Assembly (NCBI RefSeq): GCF_025137375.1
Contig: NZ_CP073720.1
Span: forward strand, 6,286,501 to 6,350,500
Source: Dactylosporangium fulvum
GTDB taxonomy: Bacteria; Actinomycetota; Actinomycetes; Mycobacteriales; Micromonosporaceae
Direction of reading: 5' to 3'
Length of the DNA stretch: 64,000 nucleotides
Under the pieces are notes generated by a model, which searched no databases, was not told the DNA's origin, and worked only from the letters and a program-made list of their open reading frames with translations. Made by a program: the position numbers and the translations under genes. Positions 50,930 to 59,716 of the stretch are shown here, one piece after another; the first letter of the stretch is position 1; each line of letters opens with the position of its first letter.

Positions 50930-51313
50930 CTACAGGTCCACGGCGTATGAACCGTCTTCGTACGGCCCGAAGCCCGCTTGCCGCAGCAACTCCTCGCCGT
51001 GCGCCGGAGGCGCCGCCACGAGCCTACTTGCTGAAGTGGCCCGCAGGGCGTTCACCAGCGCGATCAACACCTGAACGGCGAGGTCGGAGCGTCCGGGCGG
51101 CGTGGCGACACCGACCAGTCGGACGATGGTCCCGTCCGGGCGCACGGCAGCCACCGCGGCCGCGGGATGCTCGTCGTCGTCGGCCGGGTCGATCAGCTCC
51201 CACCACTCGGTGCCGTCGGAGAGCAGCTTGTCGAGGGGTGCGGTGCTCAGCGCGCGACGGGTGACCGCCCGCCGTCCCGGCGGCACGCGCCGCACCAACC
51301 TCAACTCTGCCAT
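50930..51313 (-). CDS. Small protein of unknown function (127 aa)
   Basis: The ATG at 51311-51313 begins MAELRLVRRVPPGRRAVTRR. The middle has WWELIDPADDDEHPAAAVAA and the end SRLVAAPPAHGEELLRQAGFGP, a beta/alpha pattern that may be a small GNAT-like or regulatory fold (GEELLRQAGFGPYEDGSYAVDL resembles the C-terminal strand of acetyltransferases). This is only an impression. It is upstream of the SARP gene in the same direction with a 16-base gap. A weak iron-box-like sequence lies 41 bases upstream of its start. Confidence 0.7.
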   Translation of the reverse strand: MAELRLVRRVPPGRRAVTRRALSTAPLDKLLSDGTEWWELIDPADDDEHPAAAVAAVRPDGTIVRLVGVATPPGRSDLAVQVLIALVNALRATSASRLVAAPPAHGEELLRQAGFGPYEDGSYAVDL

Positions 51314-51353
51314 GCATCCAGCACACAGGACGGTACTTGCAGACGGCTTGCCA

Positions 51354-51371
51354 TTGAGGTAAGGCACACCG
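51354..51371. promoter_or_regulatory. Weak iron-box-like sequence
   Basis: TTGAGGTAAGGCACACCG shares about two thirds of its positions with the IdeR/DmdR operator (TTAGGTTAGGCTCACCTAA). It sits in the 242-bp gap between the ferric-siderophore reductase stop (51556) and the 127-aa gene. It could regulate that gene and the SARP gene in response to iron, or be chance. Confidence 0.25.
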
Positions 51372-51555
51372 GATGTCGTCTGCCCGGCTGCTGCTCTTGA
51401 AGGCCCTCCGTCAACTCGACCGCGACGAACTGACGCGCGGCGAGGCGACGCTGCGTGAGGCCGCCGCCACGGCTGGTGCGGCGGCGGACGGCCGGCGGCC
51501 GATCCGGTTGAGCGCGGCGACCCTCGGTGTCGACGAGCGGGGCCGGGATCGGCGG

Positions 51556-52461
51556 TCATGTGGTTTCGGCGCGACCCGATCGCCAATATCCCATGAAGGC
51601 GACCGTGCGCCGATCCCAGCCCCGCTCGGCGACCAGGTGCCGGCGCAGGGTCTTGATGACGCCCGCCTCACCCGCCAGCCACGCGTAGACCCCGGTCGGC
51701 GTGTCCACCGGCGCCGGGACCTCCCAGAGGATTCCGGCGTCGACGTCGACGTCCTCCAGCCGCTCCGGAGCAGGACCCCGAGCAGCACCCGGCGCGGGCG
51801 CCAAGCGGTCGGCCGCCTCGGCCACGGCGGGTACGAGCAGCGAACCGTGCGCCGCACCGTCGCGGGCCAGCCACGTCACCTTCATCCCGGCGGGTGTGGC
51901 GAGCGGCAGGGCATCGTCGGTGTACGGCACCTCCAGCAACGCCTCGCCGCACGCCGAAGACGGCAACCCGGCCAGGATCGACGCGACGGCCGGCACCGCG
52001 GTCTCGTCGCCGGCCAGCAACAGCGGCGCTTCGGCGTGGTGGGGACGGAACTCGATTCCGCCCGTGTCGCCGGTGTACCGCGCGTTCGGGCCCAGCAGCC
52101 TGATGGTGTTCCCCACCGTGGCCCGGTTCGCCCAGCGCGCTGCCGGGCCGCCGTCGCCGTGCAGAACGAGGTCGACGTCGACCTCGCGCGCCTCCTGCCG
52201 GACGGCCCGCACCGTGTACGTCCGGAACGGCGGCTGATGTTCGGCCGGCAGTTCGCGCCAGCGTGCGTACCAGTCCGCCCCTTCCGGCAGATGGGCGAAC
52301 CCGCCGGAGGCGGCCGGGAAGATGAGCTTGATGCGCTGGTCGCGCCCGTGGTCGGCGAACGCGTCCAGGTCGTCACCGGTGAAGGTGACCCGCAGGAACG
52401 ACGGGCTCAGCCGGGTCAGCGTCCGCACGTCGGCCTGGAAGGTCCGGTAGGGCAGTTCCAT
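51556..52461 (-). CDS. Siderophore-interacting protein, FAD ferric-siderophore reductase (301 aa)
   Basis: The ATG lies 3 bases after the permease stop. The N-terminal FAD-binding barrel has PSFLRVTFTGDDLDAF and RTYTVRAVRQEAREVDVDLVLHGDGGPAARWA, the SIP (ViuB/YqjH) signature. The C-terminal NAD(P)H-binding part has LLLAGDETAVPAVASIL and VYAWLAGEAGVIKTLRRHLV. These enzymes reduce Fe(III)-siderophores in the cytoplasm and so release iron. It is the last gene of the uptake operon, as expected. Confidence 0.95.
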   Translation of the reverse strand: MELPYRTFQADVRTLTRLSPSFLRVTFTGDDLDAFADHGRDQRIKLIFPAASGGFAHLPEGADWYARWRELPAEHQPPFRTYTVRAVRQEAREVDVDLVLHGDGGPAARWANRATVGNTIRLLGPNARYTGDTGGIEFRPHHAEAPLLLAGDETAVPAVASILAGLPSSACGEALLEVPYTDDALPLATPAGMKVTWLARDGAAHGSLLVPAVAEAADRLAPAPGAARGPAPERLEDVDVDAGILWEVPAPVDTPTGVYAWLAGEAGVIKTLRRHLVAERGWDRRTVAFMGYWRSGRAETT

Positions 52462-52463
52462 GG

Positions 52464-54572
52464 TCAGACACCAATCGTCCGGACGCGGGAGCGCCACAGG
52501 AGCCAGATGAAATAGGGTGTACCGATCATCGCCACCACCAGCCCGGCGGGGATCTGCGCGGGGGCGATGACCGTGCGGCCGAGCGTGTCGGCCAGGCTCA
52601 CCAGCAGCGCCCCGAGCAGGGCAGCCACCGGCAGCACCCGGGCGTGCCGGCCACCGGCCAGGGCTCGGGCCACGTGCGGTGCGACCAGGCCTACGAAGCC
52701 GATGATGCCGACGGCGGACACGGCGGCCGAGGTCAACAGTGCCGCGGCGGTGAGGGTGAACAGCCGCGTGCGTTCCAGCCGTACACCGAGCACGCGGGGT
52801 GTGTCGTCGTCGATGGCGAGCAGGTCCAGTTTCCGCGTCTGCCAGGCCAGCGCCGGGATGAACAGCAGCAGCACGATCAGCACTGGGGACACTTGTGCCG
52901 CGGTCCGCCCGTACGTGGAGCCGGACAGCCAGGTCAGTGCCTTGCCGGTGTTCCACGGGTCGGTGGCGATGATGATGAACGTGATGACCGCGGTGCCGGC
53001 CGTGAACACTCCGACACCGATCAGGATCAACCGGTCGGAGCTGAGGCCGCCGCGCCATGCCAGCCCGTACACGAGGGCGAACGTGAGCAGTGCCGCGGAT
53101 CCGGCGGTGACCGACATGGCCAGCACACCGGCCATCGGGAAGATGGTGAGAACGGTGATCGCGCCGACCCCGGCACCGGCGGTCACCCCGAGGATGCCCG
53201 GTTCGGCGAGCGGGTTGCGGCAGACAGCCTGGACGGCGGTGCCGGCGACGGCGAGTGCGGCACCGGCGAGCAGCGCGGCGGCCACTCGCGGATAGCGCTG
53301 GTCGAGCACGTAGGTGACCGCGGGACCGGTCCGTCCGCCGAGCCAGTTGACGACGTCTCCAGTGAGCAACCAGGTGTCACCGGCGAGCATGCCGAGCACG
53401 GCCGCCCCCACGACCGACACCGCGCTGACGGCAAGTACCGACCGGAAGAACAGCGGGGACCGGACACGGGCGATCGCCGTCGTGCTGGCCGAGCGGGTGG
53501 AGGCGGGGTCGCGGTGCCGCCGCGCCAGCCACACCAGGACCGCCGCGCCGAACATCGAGGTGACCACCCCGGTGGGTACGTCGACGCCCGCCTGGCCGCC
53601 CATGAACGCCCGCAGCAGAATGTCGGACCCGATGACGACGACCACGCCGGCCAGCGCGGAGAACGGCACCAGCAGCCGGTGCCGGTGCAGACCGGGCACG
53701 ATCCTCCCGGCGAGCCGGACGATCACCGGCGCGCACAGGCCGACGAAGCCGACCGGGCCGGCCACGGTGACGGCGGCGGTGGCGAGCAGGACCGCGAGGA
53801 CGGTGCCGATCAGCCGGGTCCGCCGGACGTGCAGGCCCAGCACCGTCGCGGTGTCGTCACCGAGCGCCAGGATGTCGAGGCGGTGGCCGAGGATCAGGCA
53901 TCCGGCCACGCCCAGCGCCACGACCGGGGCCATCTGGGCGACCGCCCGGAGGTCGCCCTGCACCAGCGTGCCGTTGCCCCAGGCGTAGAACCCGACGGTC
54001 TCGCGCTGGAACAGCAGCATGAGCAGCACGGTGAAGGCGTTGAGCGCGAACGTGGCGGCCGTTCCGGCGAGGATCAGCCGGGACGGGCCGGAAGCGCCAC
54101 CGGTGGAGAGCATGAGCACAAACGCGGCGGCGGCCAGCCCGCCGAGGAACGCCAGCCCGCCGGAGAGCAGGACCGGCAGCGACAGGCCGAACACGGCGGC
54201 CGCGACCACCGCGAAGTGCGCGCCGGCGTTGACGGCGATCGTGTCCGGTGCGGCGAGCGGGTTGCGGGCCAGCGACTGCAGGGTCGCACCGGCCACGCCC
54301 AGCGCGATGCCGACGAGCAGCCCGGCGAGCAGGCGGGGCAGCCGGGAAGCGACCAGGATCCGCCAGGTCTCCTCGTCGGCCCGCAGCCCGAGCAGTTCGA
54401 ACGCGCCGACGTCGCTGGTGCCCTGGGTCAGGTGGACGGCCGCCAGCACCACGACGGCGGCGATCGACCCGGCGGCCAGGGCACCGACGCGGACCGGGCG
54501 GACCGGCACCGGCGCGGGCGGGACCGGGCTGCCGGCCGGTGCCGCCCGCGGGTCGGCGACTATCTGGCTCAA
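52464..54572 (-). CDS. Double-length FecCD-type iron-siderophore ABC permease (702 aa)
   Basis: A TTG start overlaps the stop of the binding-protein gene (TTGA). The protein consists of two FecCD permease units in tandem, each about 330 aa. The matching segments are LPRLLAGLLVGIALGVAGAT with SLARNPLAAPDTIAVNAG in the first half and YPRVAAALLAGAALAVAGTA with AVCRNPLAEPGILGVTAG in the second. Each half also repeats the GFVGLxAPxxxR coupling loop. One polypeptide therefore supplies the whole 20-helix channel, as in FhuB. The open frame extends upstream, but that part is antisense-like and overlaps the binding-protein gene. Confidence 0.95.
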   Translation of the reverse strand: MSQIVADPRAAPAGSPVPPAPVPVRPVRVGALAAGSIAAVVVLAAVHLTQGTSDVGAFELLGLRADEETWRILVASRLPRLLAGLLVGIALGVAGATLQSLARNPLAAPDTIAVNAGAHFAVVAAAVFGLSLPVLLSGGLAFLGGLAAAAFVLMLSTGGASGPSRLILAGTAATFALNAFTVLLMLLFQRETVGFYAWGNGTLVQGDLRAVAQMAPVVALGVAGCLILGHRLDILALGDDTATVLGLHVRRTRLIGTVLAVLLATAAVTVAGPVGFVGLCAPVIVRLAGRIVPGLHRHRLLVPFSALAGVVVVIGSDILLRAFMGGQAGVDVPTGVVTSMFGAAVLVWLARRHRDPASTRSASTTAIARVRSPLFFRSVLAVSAVSVVGAAVLGMLAGDTWLLTGDVVNWLGGRTGPAVTYVLDQRYPRVAAALLAGAALAVAGTAVQAVCRNPLAEPGILGVTAGAGVGAITVLTIFPMAGVLAMSVTAGSAALLTFALVYGLAWRGGLSSDRLILIGVGVFTAGTAVITFIIIATDPWNTGKALTWLSGSTYGRTAAQVSPVLIVLLLFIPALAWQTRKLDLLAIDDDTPRVLGVRLERTRLFTLTAAALLTSAAVSAVGIIGFVGLVAPHVARALAGGRHARVLPVAALLGALLVSLADTLGRTVIAPAQIPAGLVVAMIGTPYFIWLLWRSRVRTIGV

Positions 54573-55546
54573 GGGGCGTAGACCTTCACGAGTTCTTCGA
54601 GGTACTGCCGGCACGAGAGCGGCCCGCCGAACGTCCAGATCCCGTTCGGCATCTTGTGCAAGTTGTTCTGCTGCACGAACGGCAGTGCCTTCCAGATCGC
54701 GTTGGTGTTGAGCCCGTCGGCGAAGACGTCGGTGCCGTCGGAGGCGTTGTAGAAGAAGTGGAGGTCCTTGTCCTTCAACCCGTTCAGGCCTTCGACGTCC
54801 GTCTGGCCGAGACCCCACGCCTCGTCGGTCTTGCCGGTCCACGCGTTCTGCAGGCCGAGTGCGATGCCGACCTGGGAGACCAGCGCGCCCTGCCCGAACA
54901 TCCGGATCGAGACGGTGCTGCCCTCCTTCCAGCCGTCGGCGATCGCGAACTGCTTGCCGGCCGCACCCGCGTCGGCGATCTTCTTCTTCCCGGCCGTGAC
55001 GGCGGCGTCGAACGCCGCGAGGACCTCGTCGGCCTTGTCCCGCTTGCCGGTCGCGGTCGCGATGAGGGTGAAGTCCTCCTTCATCCGGTCCAGGTTGCGG
55101 CTGGCGTCGCTGCCCTTGGTGACCAGCACCGGCGCGAACTTCTCCAGCTGCGGCGCGAAGGTGGCCATGTCGGCGCCCATCACCACCAGGTCGGGCTGCA
55201 GCGCCGCGATCGAATCGAGGCTCGGCTCGCCGCGGGTGCCGACGTCCTTCGCGGTGCCGTCGAGCTTCGCCGCGGTGTTCCAGGTCTGGTACCCCTTGAT
55301 GTCGGCGACGCCGATCGGCTGGACGCCGAGCGTCACGAGCATCTCGACCTCGCCCCACTCCAGGCCGACGACCTTGGTCGCGGGTGCCTTGAGCGTGACG
55401 GCCTTGCCGCGGCTGTCGGTGTACGTCACAGGTCCGGCGGACCCGGCGTCGTCGCCCTGTGCGGCCGGTTCCTCGGTGGTGCCGCAACCAGCCAGCAGGA
55501 GACCGGCGGTCACGGCGACGGCGACGGCGGTGCGGAGTCTGGTCAT
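54569..55546 (-). CDS. Iron-siderophore substrate-binding lipoprotein (325 aa)
   Basis: The signal peptide ends in the lipobox LLLAGC (Cys near residue 21), so it is a membrane-anchored lipoprotein. The periplasmic-binding fold of the FepB/FhuD class shows VVGLEWGEVEMLVTLGVQPIGV, then the central SLDSIAALQPDLVVMG and the long helix linker, ending WKALPFVQQNNLHKM and YLEELVKVYAP. GGGCAAGG precedes the ATG at 55546, 16 bases after the ATPase gene. Ligand identity cannot be told from sequence. Confidence 0.95.
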   Translation of the reverse strand: MTRLRTAVAVAVTAGLLLAGCGTTEEPAAQGDDAGSAGPVTYTDSRGKAVTLKAPATKVVGLEWGEVEMLVTLGVQPIGVADIKGYQTWNTAAKLDGTAKDVGTRGEPSLDSIAALQPDLVVMGADMATFAPQLEKFAPVLVTKGSDASRNLDRMKEDFTLIATATGKRDKADEVLAAFDAAVTAGKKKIADAGAAGKQFAIADGWKEGSTVSIRMFGQGALVSQVGIALGLQNAWTGKTDEAWGLGQTDVEGLNGLKDKDLHFFYNASDGTDVFADGLNTNAIWKALPFVQQNNLHKMPNGIWTFGGPLSCRQYLEELVKVYAP

Positions 55547-55562
55547 CCTTGCCCAATCATCT

Positions 55563-56420
55563 TCATCGCGGAGTCATCTGCATCGTGGAGCTGGAACCAG
55601 CGCCCCGGCCGCTGCTGTGCCGCCCGACCGGGCGTGTGGTGACAAGGCCGGTGCCGGGCTCGGTGGTCACCTCGACCGGGATGCCGTACGCGGCGGTGAG
55701 CCGCTCCGGGGTGAAGACGTCGGCCGGCTCGCCGGCCGCGAGCACCACGCCGCGGTGCAACAGGACCACCCGGTCGGCGACCGCGGCGGCCTGGTTGAGG
55801 TCGTGCAGCACGACACCGATGGCGACGCTGTGCTCGTCGGCCAGGTCGCGCACCAGATCCAGGATCTCCACCTGGTACCGCAGGTCGAGGAAGGTGGTGG
55901 GCTCGTCCAGCAGCAGGACACGGGTGTCCTGCGCCAGGGAGGTGGCCAGCCAGACGCGCTGGAGTTCACCGCCGGAGAGTTCGTCCACGGCCCGCTCGGC
56001 CATCGGTTCGACGCCCGTGACGGTCATGGCCCACGAGATCGCGCGCTGCCCGTCGGGGTCGTCGCGGCGCCACCCGCCACGGTACGGGTGGCGGCCGTAC
56101 CCCACGACGTCCCGGACGGTGACCCCGCTCGGGGTGGGGCGGTGCTGGGAGAGCAGCGTGACGCGGCGCGCGAACTCCTTCGCGGACAGCGCGAACGCGG
56201 AGACGCCGTCGTCGAGCAGCACCTCACCGGAGACCGGCTTGTGCAGGCGGGCGAGGGCCCGCAGCAGGGTGGACTTGCCGCTGCCGTTCGGCCCGACCAG
56301 GGCGGTCACCGCGCCGGCGGAGAGGCCGATCGAGGCGTCGTGAACCACCGGCGTCCCGTGGTATCCCAGCGTCAGACGGTCACCACGGAGTCCGGCCGCG
56401 GAATCATCAGCACGCAGCAC
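55563..56420 (-). CDS. Iron-siderophore ABC transporter ATPase (285 aa)
   Basis: Walker A GPNGSGKST (residues about 43-51), Q-loop LLSQHRPTP, signature LSGGELQRVWLA, Walker B VLLLDEPT and H-loop VLHDLNQAA are all intact and typical of FecE/FepC. The GTG at 56420 is directly behind the iron box and is the first codon of the operon ATPase, lipoprotein, permease, reductase. The last 25 residues (HSSGRGAGSSSTMQMTPR) are a low-complexity tail not needed for activity. Confidence 0.96.
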   Translation of the reverse strand: MLRADDSAAGLRGDRLTLGYHGTPVVHDASIGLSAGAVTALVGPNGSGKSTLLRALARLHKPVSGEVLLDDGVSAFALSAKEFARRVTLLSQHRPTPSGVTVRDVVGYGRHPYRGGWRRDDPDGQRAISWAMTVTGVEPMAERAVDELSGGELQRVWLATSLAQDTRVLLLDEPTTFLDLRYQVEILDLVRDLADEHSVAIGVVLHDLNQAAAVADRVVLLHRGVVLAAGEPADVFTPERLTAAYGIPVEVTTEPGTGLVTTRPVGRHSSGRGAGSSSTMQMTPR

Positions 56421-56424
56421 GGCA

Positions 56425-56443
56425 TTAGGTTAGCCTAACCTCA
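56425..56443. promoter_or_regulatory. Iron box (IdeR/DmdR operator) of the siderophore uptake operon
   Basis: TTAGGTTAGCCTAACCTCA is a near-perfect palindrome (AGGTTAG-C-CTAACCT) matching the iron box of actinobacterial DtxR-family repressors. It ends 5 bases before the GTG of the ATPase gene, so repressor binding would block transcription when iron is plentiful. Confidence 0.93.
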
Positions 56444-56492
56444 TTTCCTGTCAACCGTGGCCGGGCGGGCACAACAGTCGGTGAAATGCGGG

Positions 56493-56858
56493 TCAGGTGC
56501 GGTGGCCGGGACCGATCCGCTTGTAGTGGGCGGCGAGTTCGTCGGTGATCAGCAGGTCGCGGCGGATCTCGTTGTGGGGGTACGCGGTCCGGCCCACCAT
56601 GTGCGCGGCCACCGGCGCCGTGGCGAGTTGGAAGGCGCCGACCAGGATGAGCGTGGTGATGTCCACGCCGGTGCGCAGTCGCAGCGCACACCCGAGCAGG
56701 ACGAGCAGCAGACCGAGCACCTGCGGCTTGGCCGCCGCGTGCATGCGGGAGAACAGGTCCGGGAACCGTACCAGCGCCACACCGGCGGCGACGGTGAGCA
56801 GCGCACCGGCGATGAGGCAGACGGCGGCGGCGATGTCGAGGACGATGTCGAGCGTCAC
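56493..56858 (-). CDS. mnhG: Na+/H+ antiporter subunit G (121 aa)
   Basis: Three hydrophobic helices with the MrpG pattern: GALLTVAAGVALVRFPDLFSRMHAAAKPQVLGLLLVLLG, followed by LILVGAFQLATAPVAAHMVGRTAY. The RFPDxxxRMHAAxK stretch is diagnostic. The start overlaps the stop of the F gene (ATGA). Last gene of the mrp operon. Confidence 0.95.
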   Translation of the reverse strand: MTLDIVLDIAAAVCLIAGALLTVAAGVALVRFPDLFSRMHAAAKPQVLGLLLVLLGCALRLRTGVDITTLILVGAFQLATAPVAAHMVGRTAYPHNEIRRDLLITDELAAHYKRIGPGHRT

Positions 56859-57118
56859 CGGGCATCGCTCCGAGCGGCGAACCGGGCGACGGCGACCGAG
56901 CCGACGAACCCGAGGACGGCGAGGACGACCAGGACCGGAAGTGCGGTGGCGTCCCGGCTGTGGGCCGCCTCGGTGGCGATGGCGGCGACAATGATGGCGA
57001 GCAGAACGTCGGTGGCGACGGCCCGGTCGAGGATGGACGGTCCGCGGATGATGCGGGTGAGCGTGAGCCCGCCGGCCACGGCGAGCAGCACGGTGACGAT
57101 CATGGCGACGATGCTCAT
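56855..57118 (-). CDS. mnhF: Na+/H+ antiporter subunit F (87 aa)
   Basis: Short three-helix protein with the MrpF signature RIIRGPSILDRAVATDVLLAI and a final LAVLGFVGSVAVARFAA. It starts at an ATG overlapping the E gene stop (ATGA) and ends overlapping the G gene, with tight translational coupling. A long open frame upstream of this start is not used. Confidence 0.95.
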   Translation of the reverse strand: MSIVAMIVTVLLAVAGGLTLTRIIRGPSILDRAVATDVLLAIIVAAIATEAAHSRDATALPVLVVLAVLGFVGSVAVARFAARSDAR

Positions 57119-57750
57119 GTTGATGGTCCTTCCTGGTCGGCCGGCACGGGCGGGCCGGCGGCGGCGGGACTGTTCACGCGGCGGCGCTCCTCGGCCGAAC
57201 CGACGGCGGCGACGATCCGGGCTTCGAGGTCCAGCACGTTGCGCCGGAACCGCTCCACCTCGTCGAGGCTGCGCACGCCGATGACGTGGACGTAGAGGGT
57301 GCCCGACGTCCGGTCGGCCTCGACGATGAGGCTGCCGGGCACCAGGGACAGCGCCTCGGCGGTCAGGGTGAGGTTGAGGTCGGTGTTGACCCGCAGCGGC
57401 ACGGCGATGATCGCGCTTCGCGGCGTGTGCCCGAACCGCATCGCCAGCCACGCGATCTGGGCGGAGGCGACCACGAGATCCCGGAGGAAGCGCAGCGAGA
57501 ACCGTGCCAACGGGACCGGCCGGATCTTTCCCGCGAAGGTCACCGGCGGCAGTGGGAACACCGCCAGCAACACGACGACGATCAGTATCCCGCCGATCAG
57601 GTCGGCCCAGGTGAAACTGCCCCACAGCAGCATCCAGATCGCCACGAGCACGGTCGCGGCGATGAGGTGGTTTCGTAGCCGCGCGCGGCGGGTCAGTGGC
57701 GGGTTCGTCGCAGCGGTGGGGCCGGCCGACGGCTTCGAGACACCGGTCAT
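57115..57750 (-). CDS. mnhE: Na+/H+ antiporter subunit E (211 aa)
   Basis: Two or three N-terminal hydrophobic segments (IAATVLVAIWMLLWGSFTWADLIGGILIVVVLLAV) are followed by the conserved cytoplasmic part RVNTDLNLTLTAEALSLVPGSL and LYVHVIGVRSLDEVERFRRNVLDLEARI, typical of MrpE. The extra Pro-rich tail of about 25 residues is unusual but not disruptive. It overlaps the D and F genes by 4 bases each. Confidence 0.95.
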   Translation of the reverse strand: MTGVSKPSAGPTAATNPPLTRRARLRNHLIAATVLVAIWMLLWGSFTWADLIGGILIVVVLLAVFPLPPVTFAGKIRPVPLARFSLRFLRDLVVASAQIAWLAMRFGHTPRSAIIAVPLRVNTDLNLTLTAEALSLVPGSLIVEADRTSGTLYVHVIGVRSLDEVERFRRNVLDLEARIVAAVGSAEERRRVNSPAAAGPPVPADQEGPST

Positions 57751-59267
57751 GGGGTACCGTCCGGAAACACGGCGTTGACGTATGGACTCCTGCGCAGCAG
57801 GTCGTCGGCGGCGTCGGTGCTGAGGTCGAACAGCGGGCCCGCCACCCCCGTCAGCGCCAGGCCGAGCGCCACCAGGGCGACGGTCGGCGCGATCATCAGC
57901 CGGGGCAGCATGGTGCCGATGTGCGTCTCGCCGGCGTTGGGCATGTCCTTGTGCGGGGCGCGCCAGAAGGCGAGGTTCCAGACACGGGCGATGGCGTAGA
58001 GGGTGAGCAGGCTGGTGAGCAGCCCGCCCGCGACGAGGGTCCAGGCCAGCGGGCCTCCGTCGGCGACACCCGCCTGCAGCAGGCCGAGCTTGCCGAGGAA
58101 GCCGGAGAACGGCGGGATGCCCGCAAGGTTGAGGGCCGGCACGAAGAACAGCACCGCCAGCAGCGGCGAGAGGCGGGCCAGCCCACCGAGACGATCCAGG
58201 GCGGTGCTGCCGCCCCGGCGTTCGACGAGCCCGACGGCGAGGAACAGCGTCGTCTGGATGGTGATGTGGTGCACCACGTAGAAGATCGCGGCGGAGAGGC
58301 CGAGCGAGGTGGTGAGGCCGACGCCGAACAGCATGTAGCCGATGTGGCTGATCAGCGTGAAGGACAACAGCCGTTTGACGTCCGACTGGGCGACGGCGCC
58401 GAGGATGCCCACCACCATGGTCAACGCCGCCGCCACCAGCAGCAGGTCGGCGACGCGACCGCCGGGGAACAGCAGCGTCTCGGTGCGGATGATCGCGTAG
58501 ACGCCCACCTTGGTGAGCAGGCCGGCGAAGACCGCGGTGACGGGGGCCGGGGCGGTCGGGTAGCTGTCGGGCAGCCAGGCCGACAGCGGGAACACCGCGG
58601 CCTTGATGCCGAAGGCGAGCAGCAGCATGAGCTGCAACAGCAGCCGCAGGTCGTCGGGGAGCGCGTCGAGCCGGTGCGCCAGCTGGGCCAGGTTCAAAGT
58701 CCCGGTCGAGGCGTAGACCAGGCCGATCGCCACCAGGAAGATCAGCGACGACAGCAGGCTGACCACGACGTACGTGGTGCCGGCCCGGATCCGGGTCTCC
58801 GTGCTGCCCAGCGTCAGCAGCACGTAGCTGGCGACCAGCAGGATCTCGAAACCGACGTAGAGGTTGAACAGGTCGCCGGAAAGGAAGGCGTTGCACACAC
58901 CGGCGGTCAGCACCAGGTAGGTCGGGTGATAGACCGACAGCGGGGTCTCCTCGTCCCCGTCGGCCATGCCCTGCCCGATGGAGTAGACCAGCACGCACAG
59001 GGTGACCGCGGCGGAGACGACGAGCATCAAAGCGGCGAGCTGGTCGGCGACCAGGACGATGCCCAGTGGCGCGGCCCAGCCGCCGACCTCGACGACCAGC
59101 GGCCCGTCGAGCGTGGAGCGGACCAGCAGCAGCGCCGCGACGGCGACGGTGGCGCCGAGGACGGTGAGGCTGACCCAGCGTTGGACGCGAGGCTGCCCGG
59201 CGAGCAACAGGGTCAGGGCCGCACCGAGCAGCGGCATCACCACCGGCAGGGGAACCAGCCAGGTCAT
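57747..59267 (-). CDS. mnhD: Na+/H+ antiporter subunit D (506 aa)
   Basis: A proton-conducting membrane subunit related to complex I NuoN/NuoM, with about 14 helices. Key parts: GDLFNLYVGFEILLVASYVLL with the functional Glu, AFGIKAAVFPLSAWLPDSYPTAPAPVTAVFAGLLTKVGVYAI with Lys residues of the proton path, and LAGIPPFSGFLGKLGLLQAG. The ATG at 59267 overlaps the C gene stop (ATGA). Confidence 0.96.
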   Translation of the reverse strand: MTWLVPLPVVMPLLGAALTLLLAGQPRVQRWVSLTVLGATVAVAALLLVRSTLDGPLVVEVGGWAAPLGIVLVADQLAALMLVVSAAVTLCVLVYSIGQGMADGDEETPLSVYHPTYLVLTAGVCNAFLSGDLFNLYVGFEILLVASYVLLTLGSTETRIRAGTTYVVVSLLSSLIFLVAIGLVYASTGTLNLAQLAHRLDALPDDLRLLLQLMLLLAFGIKAAVFPLSAWLPDSYPTAPAPVTAVFAGLLTKVGVYAIIRTETLLFPGGRVADLLLVAAALTMVVGILGAVAQSDVKRLLSFTLISHIGYMLFGVGLTTSLGLSAAIFYVVHHITIQTTLFLAVGLVERRGGSTALDRLGGLARLSPLLAVLFFVPALNLAGIPPFSGFLGKLGLLQAGVADGGPLAWTLVAGGLLTSLLTLYAIARVWNLAFWRAPHKDMPNAGETHIGTMLPRLMIAPTVALVALGLALTGVAGPLFDLSTDAADDLLRRSPYVNAVFPDGTP

Positions 59268-59716
59268 CCGCGCCTCCCCGCGCCCACCGGGTGGTCGCCG
59301 GATCCGGCGACCACTTCGTCCTCGCCGGTTTCGTTGTCCGTGGTGCCCGAGCCTTCGTCGCGGCCGGCGAGTTCCATGATGCGGCGGTCCTCGACGTCGT
59401 CCTGCACCTCGTCGTGGCCGCTGAGATGCCAGCTGCGGTACGCCAGGGCGAGCAGGAACGCGGTCATGCCGAGGGTGATGACGATCGCGGTCAGGACCAT
59501 CGCCTGGGGAAGCGGGTCGCTCATGTCCTTCTCGGCCGTGGTACCGACGATCGGCGGGCCGCCGGCCCGGCCGCCGGTGAGCAGGAGCAGGTTGGCGCCG
59601 TTGCCGAGCAGGACGACGCCGACCAGCACCCGGGTGAGGCTGCGCTGCAGCAGCAGGGTCGTGCCGGCGCCGAAGAGCACACCGACCACGAGGACGTACG
59701 TGAGGTTCGGGTTCAC
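59264..59716 (-). CDS. mnhC: Na+/H+ antiporter subunit C (150 aa)
   Basis: NuoK-like three-helix protein: YVLVVGVLFGAGTTLLLQRSLTRVLVGVVLLGNGANLLLL and ALPQAMVLTAIVITLGMTAFLLALAYR-type end segments (DPLPQAMVLTAIVITLGMTA). The charged tail of about 45 residues (VQDDVEDRRIMELAGRDEGS) is longer than in most homologues. It overlaps A and D genes by 4 bases. Confidence 0.95.
   Translation of the reverse strand: MNPNLTYVLVVGVLFGAGTTLLLQRSLTRVLVGVVLLGNGANLLLLTGGRAGGPPIVGTTAEKDMSDPLPQAMVLTAIVITLGMTAFLLALAYRSWHLSGHDEVQDDVEDRRIMELAGRDEGSGTTDNETGEDEVVAGSGDHPVGAGRRG

Noticed and set aside
1..56443. The NRPS cluster as the source of the siderophore taken up by the 51.5-56.4 kb operon
   Set aside because: Ornithine modules and MbtH fit, but no ornithine N-monooxygenase, hydroxamate acyltransferase or catecholate gene is present, no iron box precedes the NRPS genes, and 20 kb of unrelated genes intervene. 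It remains possible but unsupported.
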